Positions 7,171 through 14,621 of a DNA stretch of 18,264 nt are shown piece by piece. The stretch is from DATJLQ01 sp035509415. Its GTDB lineage: Bacteria; Pseudomonadota; Alphaproteobacteria; JACZXZ01. The translations under genes and the position numbers were made by a program. Under the pieces are notes generated by a model. The model had not been told where the DNA came from and did no database searches. It saw only the letters and a program-made list of their open reading frames with translations. Position 1 is the stretch's first letter. Every line of letters begins with the position of its first letter. The stretch covers positions 1 through 18,264 of the forward strand of contig DATJLQ010000230.1 of assembly GCA_035509415.1 (NCBI GenBank), given 5' to 3'.

Positions 7171-8427
7171 ATGAAAGTCATCGTTCTCGGCGCCGGCGTC
7201 ATCGGCACCACCACCGCCTGGTTCCTCGCCAAAAGCGGCCACGAGGTCACCGTGGTCGAGCGCGAGGCCCAGGCCGCGAGCGAGACCTCCTATGCCAATG
7301 GCGGCCAGATCTCGGTGTCCCATGCCGAGCCCTGGGCCAACCCGTCGGCGCCCAAGAAGCTCATGCAATGGCTCGGGCGCGAGGATGCGCCGCTTCTGTT
7401 CCGGCTGCGCCTCGATCCGGCGCAATGGCGCTGGTGCGCCCATTTCCTCAGCGAATGCCGCCCGTCGCGCACCAACCGCAATATCGCCCAGATCGTCCAT
7501 CTCGGCCTCTATTCGCGTGCGACCCTTCAGGCGCTGCGCGCCGAGACCGGCATCCGCTACGACCATCTCGAGAAGGGCATTCTGCACTTCTATACCAGCC
7601 AGCAGGAGCTCGACGCCGCCCAGGCGCCGGCCGAGGTGATGCGCGCCCATGGCTGCGACCTCGACATGATCGGCGCCGACCAGGTGATCGCGATCGAGCC
7701 CGCGCTGCGCCACGCGCGTCCCTCGATCGTGGGCGGCAGCATGACGCGCGCGGACGAATCGGGCGATGCGCGCAAATTCACCCTCGCCCTCGCCGAGATG
7801 TGCCGGAACGCGGGTGTGGCCTTCAAATACTCGACCCAGGCGCTCGGCTTCGACCGCGAAGGCGACCGGGTGACGGGCGTGCATTTGAGGCGCGCGGACG
7901 GCGGCTACCTGACCGCGAGCGCCGACGCCTACGTGCTCGCCCTCGGGAGCTACAGCGCGGCCATGGCGCGCCCGCTCGGCATCGATCTCCTGATCTATCC
8001 GGCCAAGGGCTATTCGGTGACGCTCCCGGTCGAGCGCGAGGATTACGCCACGACCACGAGCCTGACGGACGACGAGTACAAGCTCGTCTTCTCGCGTCTC
8101 GGCGACCGGTTGCGCATCGCGGGCACGGCGGAGCTCAACGGCTACAATCTCGAGCTCAACCCGGTGCGTTGCGCGGCGATCCTGAAGCGCACGCTCGATC
8201 TCTTCCCCGGCGTGGGCCGGCCGGAGGCGGCGGAATATTGGACCGGCTTGAGGCCCGCCACCCCGTCCAACGTGCCCTATATCGGCCGCACCAAGGTCAA
8301 GAACCTCTTCCTCAACACCGGCCACGGCACGCTCGGCTGGACCCATTCTTGCGGCTCGGCGCGCGCCATCGCCGACATCGTCTCGGGCCGGAAGCCCGAG
8401 GTCGATTTCGCCTTCACGGGGCTGTGA
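7171..8427 (+). CDS. dadA: D-amino-acid dehydrogenase, small subunit (FAD-dependent)
   Basis: The 418-residue protein matches E. coli DadA (432) along its length. It has an N-terminal FAD-binding GAGVIG (residues 7-12), YANGGQIS, the internal YPAKGYSVTLP block, WTGLRPATP and a C-terminal LNTGHGTLGWTHSCGS. It lacks the last 10-15 residues of the enteric enzyme. DadA proteins deaminate D-amino acids, classically D-alanine to pyruvate, and pass electrons to the respiratory chain at the inner face of the membrane. GGGAGAGG lies a few bases before ATG 7171. The gene stands alone, without an alanine racemase neighbour. Its leader is a tandem glycine riboswitch, so glycine or related substrates may matter; glycine oxidase belongs to the same fold family, and the sequence alone cannot settle the substrate. 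Confidence 0.93.
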   Translation: MKVIVLGAGVIGTTTAWFLAKSGHEVTVVEREAQAASETSYANGGQISVSHAEPWANPSAPKKLMQWLGREDAPLLFRLRLDPAQWRWCAHFLSECRPSRTNRNIAQIVHLGLYSRATLQALRAETGIRYDHLEKGILHFYTSQQELDAAQAPAEVMRAHGCDLDMIGADQVIAIEPALRHARPSIVGGSMTRADESGDARKFTLALAEMCRNAGVAFKYSTQALGFDREGDRVTGVHLRRADGGYLTASADAYVLALGSYSAAMARPLGIDLLIYPAKGYSVTLPVEREDYATTTSLTDDEYKLVFSRLGDRLRIAGTAELNGYNLELNPVRCAAILKRTLDLFPGVGRPEAAEYWTGLRPATPSNVPYIGRTKVKNLFLNTGHGTLGWTHSCGSARAIADIVSGRKPEVDFAFTGL

Positions 8428-8442
8428 GGCGCGTCGCGTATC

Positions 8443-8457
8443 GGCGCGCGGCGCGCC
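8443..8457. terminator. GC-rich palindrome between convergent dadA and the avidin gene
   Basis: GGCGCGC (8443-8449) and GCGCGCC (8451-8457) form a near-perfect palindrome in the 37-bp gap between two convergent stop codons. Neither strand has a T-run after it, so a terminator role is suggested mainly by position. Confidence 0.3.
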
Positions 8458-8464
8458 CGCATCG

Positions 8465-8908
8465 CTAGTGCTTAAACAGCGCCTCGGCGTTCCCGCTCTT
8501 GAAGGTGAACTGGTCGGCGCCCGCGCTGACGCCGTTCCAGACGACCGGCGCGCCGAGCGACAGATACCACAGGCCCTGGAAGTTGGAATTGCTTTGCAGT
8601 TGGCCGGTCCAGACCGTGGTCGAGGCGCAACCGAGGAAATTGACCGAGAAGCTGATCGCCGTCCCGTTCGAGCCCCAGGCGAGCCAGCCGGTCATGCCTT
8701 GCGCCCTGCCGACGCCGCAGCTCCCGGGCGCGTTGTTGGTGTAGGTGCCGGTGATCGCGCCGGTATTGTTGTTGACGCTGTTGACTGCAAGCACCGATCC
8801 GTACTGATTGGTCCAGGTCCAGATCGCTTGCGCGCGCGCGGGCAGCGCCGAGGCCAGCAGCAGAAGGCTCACGGCCAAGCCGAGCGTGAAACTGATACGT
8901 CGTGCCAT
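8465..8908 (-). CDS. Secreted avidin/streptavidin-family biotin-binding protein
   Basis: The 147-residue precursor has a clear signal peptide (Arg-rich start, hydrophobic core, ARA cleavage site near residue 26) and a mature beta-barrel-sized domain of about 121 residues. Aligned by eye to streptavidin, the biotin-contact residues are retained: N34 and S38 (N23, S27), Y56 (Y43), S96 and T98 (S88, T90), W100 (W92), W114 (W108), W124 (W120) and D132 (D128). Changes are Y36 at the L25 position and F91 at the W79 position. C64 and C94 sit where the intramolecular disulfide of dimeric bacterial avidins such as rhizavidin lies. AAGGAG is about 7 nt upstream of ATG 8908. Biotin sequestration or defence is the usual suggestion for the family; the cellular role here is unknown. 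Confidence 0.9.
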   Translation of the reverse strand: MARRISFTLGLAVSLLLLASALPARAQAIWTWTNQYGSVLAVNSVNNNTGAITGTYTNNAPGSCGVGRAQGMTGWLAWGSNGTAISFSVNFLGCASTTVWTGQLQSNSNFQGLWYLSLGAPVVWNGVSAGADQFTFKSGNAEALFKH

Positions 8909-9102
8909 CGTCTTCTCCTTTCGCCATCGGTTGGGGGGACCCCGACGCTATCGCCGCGCGGGCGAGGGCACAACTTATTAGTGTTTAAGTAAGCTTTCGT
9001 GCTCTTTATATGCGAGACACGGCGTCACGCCGCCGGCCGACGAGGCCTTGCGCGCCATGCGCCGCTCGGGCCAAATCGGCACGCGAGGAGGGACGCGGCG
9101 TC
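8909..9102. promoter_or_regulatory. AT-rich divergent spacer, likely promoters for the avidin gene and the 9103 gene
   Basis: About 43 bases (8970-9012) are strikingly AT-rich against the GC-rich surroundings and contain TTATTAG, TTTAAGTAAGC and TTTATATG. TTTAAG (8984-8989) and TATATG (9007-9012), 17 bases apart, are a weak plus-strand promoter candidate. ACTTA and TAAGT form a small inverted repeat that could be an operator. No minus-strand promoter can be chosen with confidence. Confidence 0.35.
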
Positions 9103-9624
9103 ATGCAGCGCTACGTCAAGATCAACCGCGCGCCGGTCTTGACCCTCTGGGCCGCGGTGGTGGCCCAGCGGCTCGGCTTCGCGTGGGACGAGGCGTTGAC
9201 CTTGGGGCGCGCGGTCGCGGGCCTCGACGCCCATGCGAAGGGCGTCGCGCTCGGCCTGTTCCAGCCCTCGCCGGCGAAAGTCAGGAAGCTCGTTGGAGCC
9301 ACGGGCGGGCGCGGACTGCGCGTGAGCCTGCTCCATCGCGCGATCCCGTGCCGCCGCACGAAGCAGGGACTACGCGCGCTCTCGGGCGGGAGGCCGATCG
9401 CACCCGCGAGCGTCAAGCGCTATCTCGCGGCGAAGTTCGGCGCGGACTTGGCCCCCGCGCGGAGCGCCATGGCGCGGCTCGCGCGCTCGCGTCCGCCGCG
9501 CGCGCTCGGCCCCGCCGCCTACGGGCTCTACGTCAAGTTCCGGCCGAGCGTGCCCGCGGGGGTCAAGGGCTGGGGTGCGCGAGGCCGGCTCGATCTCAAG
9601 AAGATCGGGCGGCTGAGCGAGTGA
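9103..9624 (+). CDS. Conserved protein of unknown function
   Basis: The 173-residue protein starts at ATG 9103, with GGAGGG about 10 nt upstream; an in-frame ATG at 9010 gives an Arg-rich, non-conserved-looking extension and lies within the promoter candidate. Recognisable blocks are RAPVLTLWAAVVAQRLGF (9-26), DEALTLGRAVAGLDAHAKG (29-47), VKRYLAAKFG (104-113) and a C-terminal FRPSVPAGVKGWGARGRLD (146-164). From memory this arrangement recurs in uncharacterised proteins of many bacteria, but I cannot name a domain or function. It is soluble, basic, without signal peptide or membrane segment, and ends 12 bp from the convergent livGF stop. Confidence 0.75.
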   Translation: MQRYVKINRAPVLTLWAAVVAQRLGFAWDEALTLGRAVAGLDAHAKGVALGLFQPSPAKVRKLVGATGGRGLRVSLLHRAIPCRRTKQGLRALSGGRPIAPASVKRYLAAKFGADLAPARSAMARLARSRPPRALGPAAYGLYVKFRPSVPAGVKGWGARGRLDLKKIGRLSE

Positions 9625-9636
9625 ACGTCGCTCGGC
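9612..9636. terminator. Hairpin over the convergent stops of the 9103 gene and livGF
   Basis: GCTGAGCGA (9612-9620) pairs with TCGCTCGGC (9628-9636) with one G-T pair and a 7-nt loop. It spans the gap between the two stop codons. No T-run is present on either side, so it may be a bidirectional barrier rather than a classical terminator. Confidence 0.35.
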
Positions 9637-11124
9637 TCACAAATACCCCGTCCCCATCTCCTCGGCGAAGCGCGTGGGCGAGCCCTCCCAGACGATGCGC
9701 GCATGCTCGAGCACGTAGACCCGGTCGGCGTGGGGGAGCGCGAAAGTGACGTTCTGCTCGCCGAGCAGGATGGTAATCGGTGTGGTCGCGCGCAATCGCT
9801 CGAGCGCCTTCGAGAGCTGCTCGAGGATCACGGGAGCCAAGCCGAGCGTGGGCTCGTCGAGAATCAGGAGCTTCGGCTCCATCATGAGGGCGCGCGCGAT
9901 CGCGAGCATCTGCTGCTCGCCGCCCGAAAGCGTGCGCGCGGCCTGGCCGCTCCGCTCCTTGAGGATCGGGAACAGCTCGAACAACCAGGCGAGCTGACGC
10001 GCGCGCTCGGGCGCGGCCAAATGCTGGCCGCCGAGGTCGAGATTTTCGCGCACCGTCATGTCGCCGAAGAGCTCGCGCGTCTCCGGGCAATGCACGAGCC
10101 CGCCGCGCGCGATCGAGGCCGCGCTCCGCCCGCCGAGATCGGCGCCCGCGAACGCGATGCGGCCCGCATACGGCACCAGGCCCGAGAGCGCGTTGAAGAG
10201 GGTGGTCTTGCCCGCGCCGTTGAGGCCCACGATCGAGACGAACTCGCCCTCGCCGACGGTGACCTTCACCTTGTCGAGCGCCTGCGCCTTGCCGTAAAAG
10301 ACGCTCACCTCCTCGACGTCGAGCAGCGGCGTGCGCTCGCGCGCGCCCGCGTCGCGCTGGGCCGAGGCCTCGATCTTGCCGCCGAGATAGACCCGGCGCA
10401 CGGTCTCGTTGCGCATCACCTCGTCGGCCGTGCCCTCGGCGACCTTCTCGCCGAGATACATGGCGAGCACGCGGTCGACGAGGGCTGCGACGCTTTTCAC
10501 GTTGTGGTCCACCAAGAGCACCGCGCGGCCCTCCTCGCGGAAGCCGCGGATCAAGTCCGAGAAGGTCGCGACCTCGGAGATGGTGAGGCCCGCGAAGGGC
10601 TCGTCGATCAGCACCACCTTCGGGTCGCGCGCGATCGCCTTCGCCATCTCCATGCGGCGCAGGTCGGCGAACGGAAGCGTCGAGGGCCGGCGCTGCATCA
10701 CGTCCTTGAGGCCGACCCGCTCGGCGATGGCGCGCGCGCGCTCGTCGACGTGCCGGTCGGCCACGAGACGCAGGAGCGAATCCGGAAGCAACGCGAGCTT
10801 GATGTTCTCGAGCACGGTCTGGCGATGGAGCGGGCGCGATTGCTGGAACACGATGCCGACCCCCGCGCGCGCGATGCGGTGCGGCGGCCAGGCGGAGACT
10901 TCATTGCCGTCGAGGGTCACGCTGCCCCGGTCGCGGCGCACGATGCCCATGATGAGCTTCATCACCGTCGACTTGCCTGACCCGTTCGGGCCGATGAGCC
11001 CCAGGATCTCGCCCGCGCGCACCTGGAAGCCGAGATCCTTGACCGCGACCAGGCCGCCGAAGCGCTTGGTGAGCCCCTCGACCTCGAGCCGGACGTCGGA
11101 ATCCGCGAGGGTTGCGGCACTCAT
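9637..11124 (-). CDS. livGF: Fused LivG-LivF branched-chain amino-acid type ABC ATPase
   Basis: One 495-residue polypeptide carries both ATPases that are normally separate (about 250 and 235 residues). Domain 1 (1-250) has Walker A GPNGSGKS (45-52), Q-loop FQQ (93-95), Walker B VVLIDEP (170-176) and H-loop H207. Its signature is LPFAD (150-154) instead of LSGGQ or LAYGQ. Domain 2 (267-495) has Walker A GLNGAGKT (300-307), canonical LSGGE (399-403) and Walker B LLILDEP (419-425). The linker is short (about 250-266), and the frame has no stop or shift. ATG 11124 overlaps the livM stop by 4 bp (ATGA). The frame is open far upstream, but that part is a shadow of livM. The protein should energise LivHM. 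Confidence 0.93.
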   Translation of the reverse strand: MSAATLADSDVRLEVEGLTKRFGGLVAVKDLGFQVRAGEILGLIGPNGSGKSTVMKLIMGIVRRDRGSVTLDGNEVSAWPPHRIARAGVGIVFQQSRPLHRQTVLENIKLALLPDSLLRLVADRHVDERARAIAERVGLKDVMQRRPSTLPFADLRRMEMAKAIARDPKVVLIDEPFAGLTISEVATFSDLIRGFREEGRAVLLVDHNVKSVAALVDRVLAMYLGEKVAEGTADEVMRNETVRRVYLGGKIEASAQRDAGARERTPLLDVEEVSVFYGKAQALDKVKVTVGEGEFVSIVGLNGAGKTTLFNALSGLVPYAGRIAFAGADLGGRSAASIARGGLVHCPETRELFGDMTVRENLDLGGQHLAAPERARQLAWLFELFPILKERSGQAARTLSGGEQQMLAIARALMMEPKLLILDEPTLGLAPVILEQLSKALERLRATTPITILLGEQNVTFALPHADRVYVLEHARIVWEGSPTRFAEEMGTGYL

Positions 11125-12047
11125 TCGCGCTCCCTCCCGTGCAGCACGTGGCCGAGCAGCCCGTCGGGGAAGAACAGAATCACGGCGAGGGCCACGCCCG
11201 AGACGACGAAAGTGTTGAGCTGGCCCAGCGGGCGCAGTACCTCGGTCGCGCAAATCAGGAACAAGGCGCCCAGCACGGCGCCCAGGATGGTGCGCCGGCC
11301 GCCGAGCACGGCCGAGATGATGATCTGGACGCCGATCGAGATGTCGATCACCTGGTCGACCGAGGTCGCCCCCAGATAGAAGATCAGCAAGGCGCCGGCG
11401 ATGCCCGAGAAGAAGGCGCTGATGCAGAAGGCCGCGAGCTTGTGCTTGGTGACGTTGAAGCCGAGCGCCTGGGCCTCGATCGCGTCCTGGCCGCTCGCCT
11501 GCAGGATGAGCCCGATCGCCGAGCGCGAGAGCCCGTAGAGGATGATCGCGCTCACGACGAGGAAGGCGAGCGCATACCAGTAGTTTGTGGCGGCGTCGAT
11601 CGAGAGCACGTCGGGCACCGTCATGCCGATCTCGCCCCCCGTGAAATGGGCGAAGATGACGATCGCGTTCTGGAGCAGCAGCACGGCGACAAGCGTGGTG
11701 AGGCCGAAATAGGGGCCGCTCAGGCGCAACGCCGGGACCGCGAGCAGGAGGCCGCCGAGCACCGCCACCACGGCGCCCGCGGCGACGCAGAGCAGCACCG
11801 GCGGATTGAGCTGGTTGTCGAGGATCGCGGCGGTGTAGGCGCCGAGGCCGATGAGGAACGTGGGGCCGAAATTGACCTCGCCCGCGAAGCCGAACAGGAG
11901 GTCCCACGACATCGCGAACACGCCGAAGTAATAGCCGGCGGTGAGAATCCCGAGCACGTAGGCCGACAGCTCGAAGGGCAGGAAGGCCGCGATCACGACC
12001 AGGAGAAGCGAAACCAGGAACAGGCGCGAGCGGAAGAATTTTCGCAT
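11121..12047 (-). CDS. livM: Branched-chain amino-acid type ABC permease LivM
   Basis: The 308-residue integral membrane protein has the LivM hallmarks: SWDLLFGFAGEVNFGP (48-63), the PALRLSGPYFGLTTLV block after residue 100, a cytoplasmic coupling region around GQDAIEAQALGFNVTKHKL and a C-terminal VLGGRRTILGAVLGA. It pairs with LivH to form the translocation path. GGGAGGG precedes ATG 12047 by a few bases and lies in the 10-nt gap after livH. The stop overlaps the livGF start. Confidence 0.93.
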   Translation of the reverse strand: MRKFFRSRLFLVSLLLVVIAAFLPFELSAYVLGILTAGYYFGVFAMSWDLLFGFAGEVNFGPTFLIGLGAYTAAILDNQLNPPVLLCVAAGAVVAVLGGLLLAVPALRLSGPYFGLTTLVAVLLLQNAIVIFAHFTGGEIGMTVPDVLSIDAATNYWYALAFLVVSAIILYGLSRSAIGLILQASGQDAIEAQALGFNVTKHKLAAFCISAFFSGIAGALLIFYLGATSVDQVIDISIGVQIIISAVLGGRRTILGAVLGALFLICATEVLRPLGQLNTFVVSGVALAVILFFPDGLLGHVLHGRERE

Positions 12048-12057
12048 CGTTCCCTCC

Positions 12058-12933
12058 CTAGCGCCGGCCGAAGAAGCCCTGGGGGCGGATATAGACCACG
12101 ATCACCAGGAGGAGGAGCGCCGGGATGGGCCTGAGCGTGGGCTCGATCAGGTAGGCCGTGAGGGTCTCGAGATAGCCCACCACGTAGGCCGCGAGCAGCG
12201 AGCCGGTGACGCTCCCGAGTCCGCCCACCACGACGATCGAGAAGGCGCTCGCCGTGAGCTGGCCCACGTTCTGCGTGCCGACGCCGAGGAACGACGCAAG
12301 CAGGACGCCCGCGAGCCCGGCGAGGGCGCCGTAGATGCCCCAGACGAAGAGATAGATGTTCGAGAGCTCGGTGCCGAGCAGCGTGAGGCCGCGCGGGTTG
12401 ATCGAGGCGGCGAGGAGGCGCTTTCCCGCCGGCGTGCGGTTGACCAGGAACCAGAGCAGCCCGATCACGATCCAGCAGATGACCGCGATCATGATCTCGT
12501 TTTTCGGCGTGCGCACGCCGTCGATGTTCACGATGCCGTCGATGAGCGGCAGGATGGTCACCGGATTGTCGGTGAAGAGGTAGGCCATCCCCACCTGGAT
12601 CATGATGCCCCAGAGGAGGGTGCCGGTGAGGATGAAGATCTCGCTTTCCTCGCGCGGGATCGCGCGCGAGCGCTGGATCGGCCGCACCACGAGGAGGTAG
12701 GTCACGTAGGCGGTCACCAGGCCCGCGAGCACGCCGACCGCGGTGCCGGCGAAAACGCCGAGGCCGAGATCGCCGGCGGCGAGCCAGCCGATCAGGGCCG
12801 CCACCACCATGATCCCGCCATGGGCGAGGTTGAGCACGCCGGATACGCCGAAGATGAGCGTGAAGCCCATCGCGCCGAGCGCATAGAGCGAGCTGATCGC
12901 GAAGCCGTCGATCAGGATTTGGAGTGCCAGCAT
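12058..12933 (-). CDS. livH: Branched-chain amino-acid type ABC permease LivH
   Basis: The 291-residue membrane protein begins with the typical LivH opening QILIDGFAISSLYALGAMG and has LIFGVSGVLNLAHGG (27-41), the coupling region ending near GLTLLGTELSNIYLF, and VVVGGLGSVTGSLLAAYVVG near the C-terminus. The ATG at 12933 matches the family N-terminus, although no good ribosome binding site is close. Translation may be weaker than that of livK. It follows livK after a 117-bp gap that contains a stable hairpin. Confidence 0.92.
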   Translation of the reverse strand: MLALQILIDGFAISSLYALGAMGFTLIFGVSGVLNLAHGGIMVVAALIGWLAAGDLGLGVFAGTAVGVLAGLVTAYVTYLLVVRPIQRSRAIPREESEIFILTGTLLWGIMIQVGMAYLFTDNPVTILPLIDGIVNIDGVRTPKNEIMIAVICWIVIGLLWFLVNRTPAGKRLLAASINPRGLTLLGTELSNIYLFVWGIYGALAGLAGVLLASFLGVGTQNVGQLTASAFSIVVVGGLGSVTGSLLAAYVVGYLETLTAYLIEPTLRPIPALLLLVIVVYIRPQGFFGRR

Positions 12934-12988
12934 CCGGAATGCGCCCGTCCGACGTCGATTTAGGGCCGCTAGGCCGACCGTCCCACGC

Positions 12989-13032
12989 GACGGGCGGCGG
13001 CTCCGGGGATGTGCCTGGAACCGTCGCCCGTC
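12989..13032 (-). repeat. Long inverted repeat between livK and livH
   Basis: GACGGGCGGCGG (12989-13000) and CCGTCGCCCGTC (13021-13032) pair at 11 of 12 positions, or 12 with a G-U on the plus strand, around a 20-nt loop. No U-run follows. Hairpins placed between a binding-protein gene and its permease genes commonly protect the upstream message or cause partial termination. That would explain high LivK relative to the membrane parts (inference). Confidence 0.45.
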
Positions 13033-13050
13033 AACGCGAGAAGTCCGGCG

Positions 13051-14331
13051 CTACTTCGTCGACGCCTGTTGCGGCAGCTTGATGAAGGACGGGAACTCGA
13101 CCTTCGCATTGGCCTTGTTTGTCGGCCAAATGGTCATCTGCTTGCCGTTCTGCCACTGGATGAACACGCCCTGGATCAGGCCCGGGCCGTATTTGATCGC
13201 GTGGGTGTACTGGCTGTCGCGGCCGTAGAACTCGTACGTGCCGATGGTGCCTTCGTACTTCGTCTTCTCCATCTCGGCCACGATCTTGTCCGGGTTTGTC
13301 GACCCGCCCGCGGCCTTGATGGCGTTGGCGATGATGTGCACCTCGTCATAGGACGAGTAGCCGCAATAGGCCGGCGTGACGCCGAAACGCTTCACGTATT
13401 CCTCGGTGAAGGGGATCGTGGTCGGCGTCAGTGCCACGCCCGGAGACGCGGCGGTCGCCGTGATGACGCCCTGCGCGTCGCCGTTGGTATCCTTCCAGAA
13501 CGAGCTGGTGGTCGCTTGCGAGCTCTGGCCGGCCATCGGGATCGGCACGCGCTGGTCGTGCCATTGCACGGTCGGCTGCACGCCCACGTGGCTGATGCCG
13601 GTGATGATCACGTCCGGATGCTCGCCCTCGATCTTGTTGAAGATCGGCGTGAAGTCGGTCGTATCGGGGTTGAAGCGGATATGGTCGAGCACCTTGAGGC
13701 CGACCTCGGGCAGGCACTTCAGGTACTGCGCGTCGAGCGGGGTGGTCCAGGCCGCGTCCTCGCTCATCACGACCGCGCTCTTCATCTTGTAGTGGTCGAC
13801 CAGCACGTCCTTGGAGAAGTCGCAGATCGACTGGGCGATGAAGGTCGAGGTGAGCCAACCGTGGAAGGTGTACTTGTAGTGGTCGTAATCGTCATGCACG
13901 TGCTTCGAGATCAGCGTGGTCGCCGCACCCGGGGTGATGTAGGGCATGTGGAGGCGCGCCGACCAGGGCTCGATCGCGAGCGCGATCTCGCTGATGTAGG
14001 TGCCGATCACCGCCGACACGTGGTCCTCGTTGACCGCGCGTTGGAAGGCGCGCACCGCATCCGCGGCCGAGGAATGGTCGTCGTAGGTGATGACCTGGAT
14101 CTTGCGCCCGTCGATGCCGCCCGCCGCGTTGATGTCGTCGGCCGCGAGCTGCGCCGCCTTGGTGATCGAGGCGCCCGCGACCGCGGATTCCTCGCCGATG
14201 ACGCCGATCTTGATCGGCTCGGCGGCATGAGCCGCGACGCCGAAGCCTAGGCCGACCAGCGCCGCAAGCAGAGCGCCGCCGACCAAGTGCCGGCGCGCGT
14301 CATGCGCGCCGAAACGGATTCGTTGAATCAT
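13051..14331 (-). CDS. livK: Periplasmic substrate-binding protein of the liv-type transporter
   Basis: The 426-residue precursor has a signal peptide (Arg-rich start, hydrophobic stretch 16-34, AHA cleavage near 36) and a mature domain beginning EPIKIGVIGEES, followed by AAQLAADDINAAGGIDGRKI, typical of the LivK/amide-binding type I fold. Further family features are MPYITPGAATT and the YSSYDEVHIIANAIKAAGG block near the C-terminus. ATG 14331 was chosen because GGAGG lies 7-8 nt upstream and the signal peptide follows directly; an open extension to 14490 looks non-coding. It is the first gene of livK-H-M-GF. The ligand cannot be read from sequence: branched-chain amino acids, amides, urea and aromatic acids are all known for this family. 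Confidence 0.9.
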   Translation of the reverse strand: MIQRIRFGAHDARRHLVGGALLAALVGLGFGVAAHAAEPIKIGVIGEESAVAGASITKAAQLAADDINAAGGIDGRKIQVITYDDHSSAADAVRAFQRAVNEDHVSAVIGTYISEIALAIEPWSARLHMPYITPGAATTLISKHVHDDYDHYKYTFHGWLTSTFIAQSICDFSKDVLVDHYKMKSAVVMSEDAAWTTPLDAQYLKCLPEVGLKVLDHIRFNPDTTDFTPIFNKIEGEHPDVIITGISHVGVQPTVQWHDQRVPIPMAGQSSQATTSSFWKDTNGDAQGVITATAASPGVALTPTTIPFTEEYVKRFGVTPAYCGYSSYDEVHIIANAIKAAGGSTNPDKIVAEMEKTKYEGTIGTYEFYGRDSQYTHAIKYGPGLIQGVFIQWQNGKQMTIWPTNKANAKVEFPSFIKLPQQASTK

Positions 14332-14621
14332 TGGAGTTCCTCCCGGTGGAATTCGGTTCTTGGCTTCTGATTTCCGCCGATCGCGAGGCGTCGCGCCGCG
14401 CGGCCGGCCCGGCCAATTTCGATGCGCCATGATGGAGGTTTTTCGGCGCCTGGGCAAGGTGCTCAAGGTGCTAAGGATCGGGCGCGGCACGCGGCGGCGC
14501 TAAAGTTCCTTGCCTTGCGTCAAGCGCGGCGCGGCAATCCAGGGGGAACATGCCCCGAGCCTAATAGAGAGGCAGCCGCAGGCTCCTCAGCATGCAAAGC
14601 ATTCCGGGCGCCACGCGGCGC
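14332..14621 (-). promoter_or_regulatory. Spacer between the efflux operon and livK, with a weak promoter candidate and a tandem 9-bp repeat
   Basis: The 290-bp spacer has no convincing gene. On the minus strand TTGACG (14523-14518) is a good -35, but no matching -10 stands at 16-18 nt. CAAGGTGCT is repeated head-to-tail (14455-14472 on the plus strand), about 125 bp upstream of livK, and could bind a regulator. No clear intrinsic terminator follows the efflux lipoprotein gene; only a 4-bp stem GGGG/CCCC near 14550 was seen. Confidence 0.3.

Noticed and set aside
7093..8346. Minus-strand open frame of about 417 codons opposite dadA
   Set aside because: It overlaps dadA fully, starts inside it and runs into the riboswitch; no family features.
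11125..11907. N-terminal extension of the LivGF frame
   Set aside because: This stretch is an alternate frame of livM and is Arg-rich; the ABC domain begins at ATG 11124 in an ATGA overlap.
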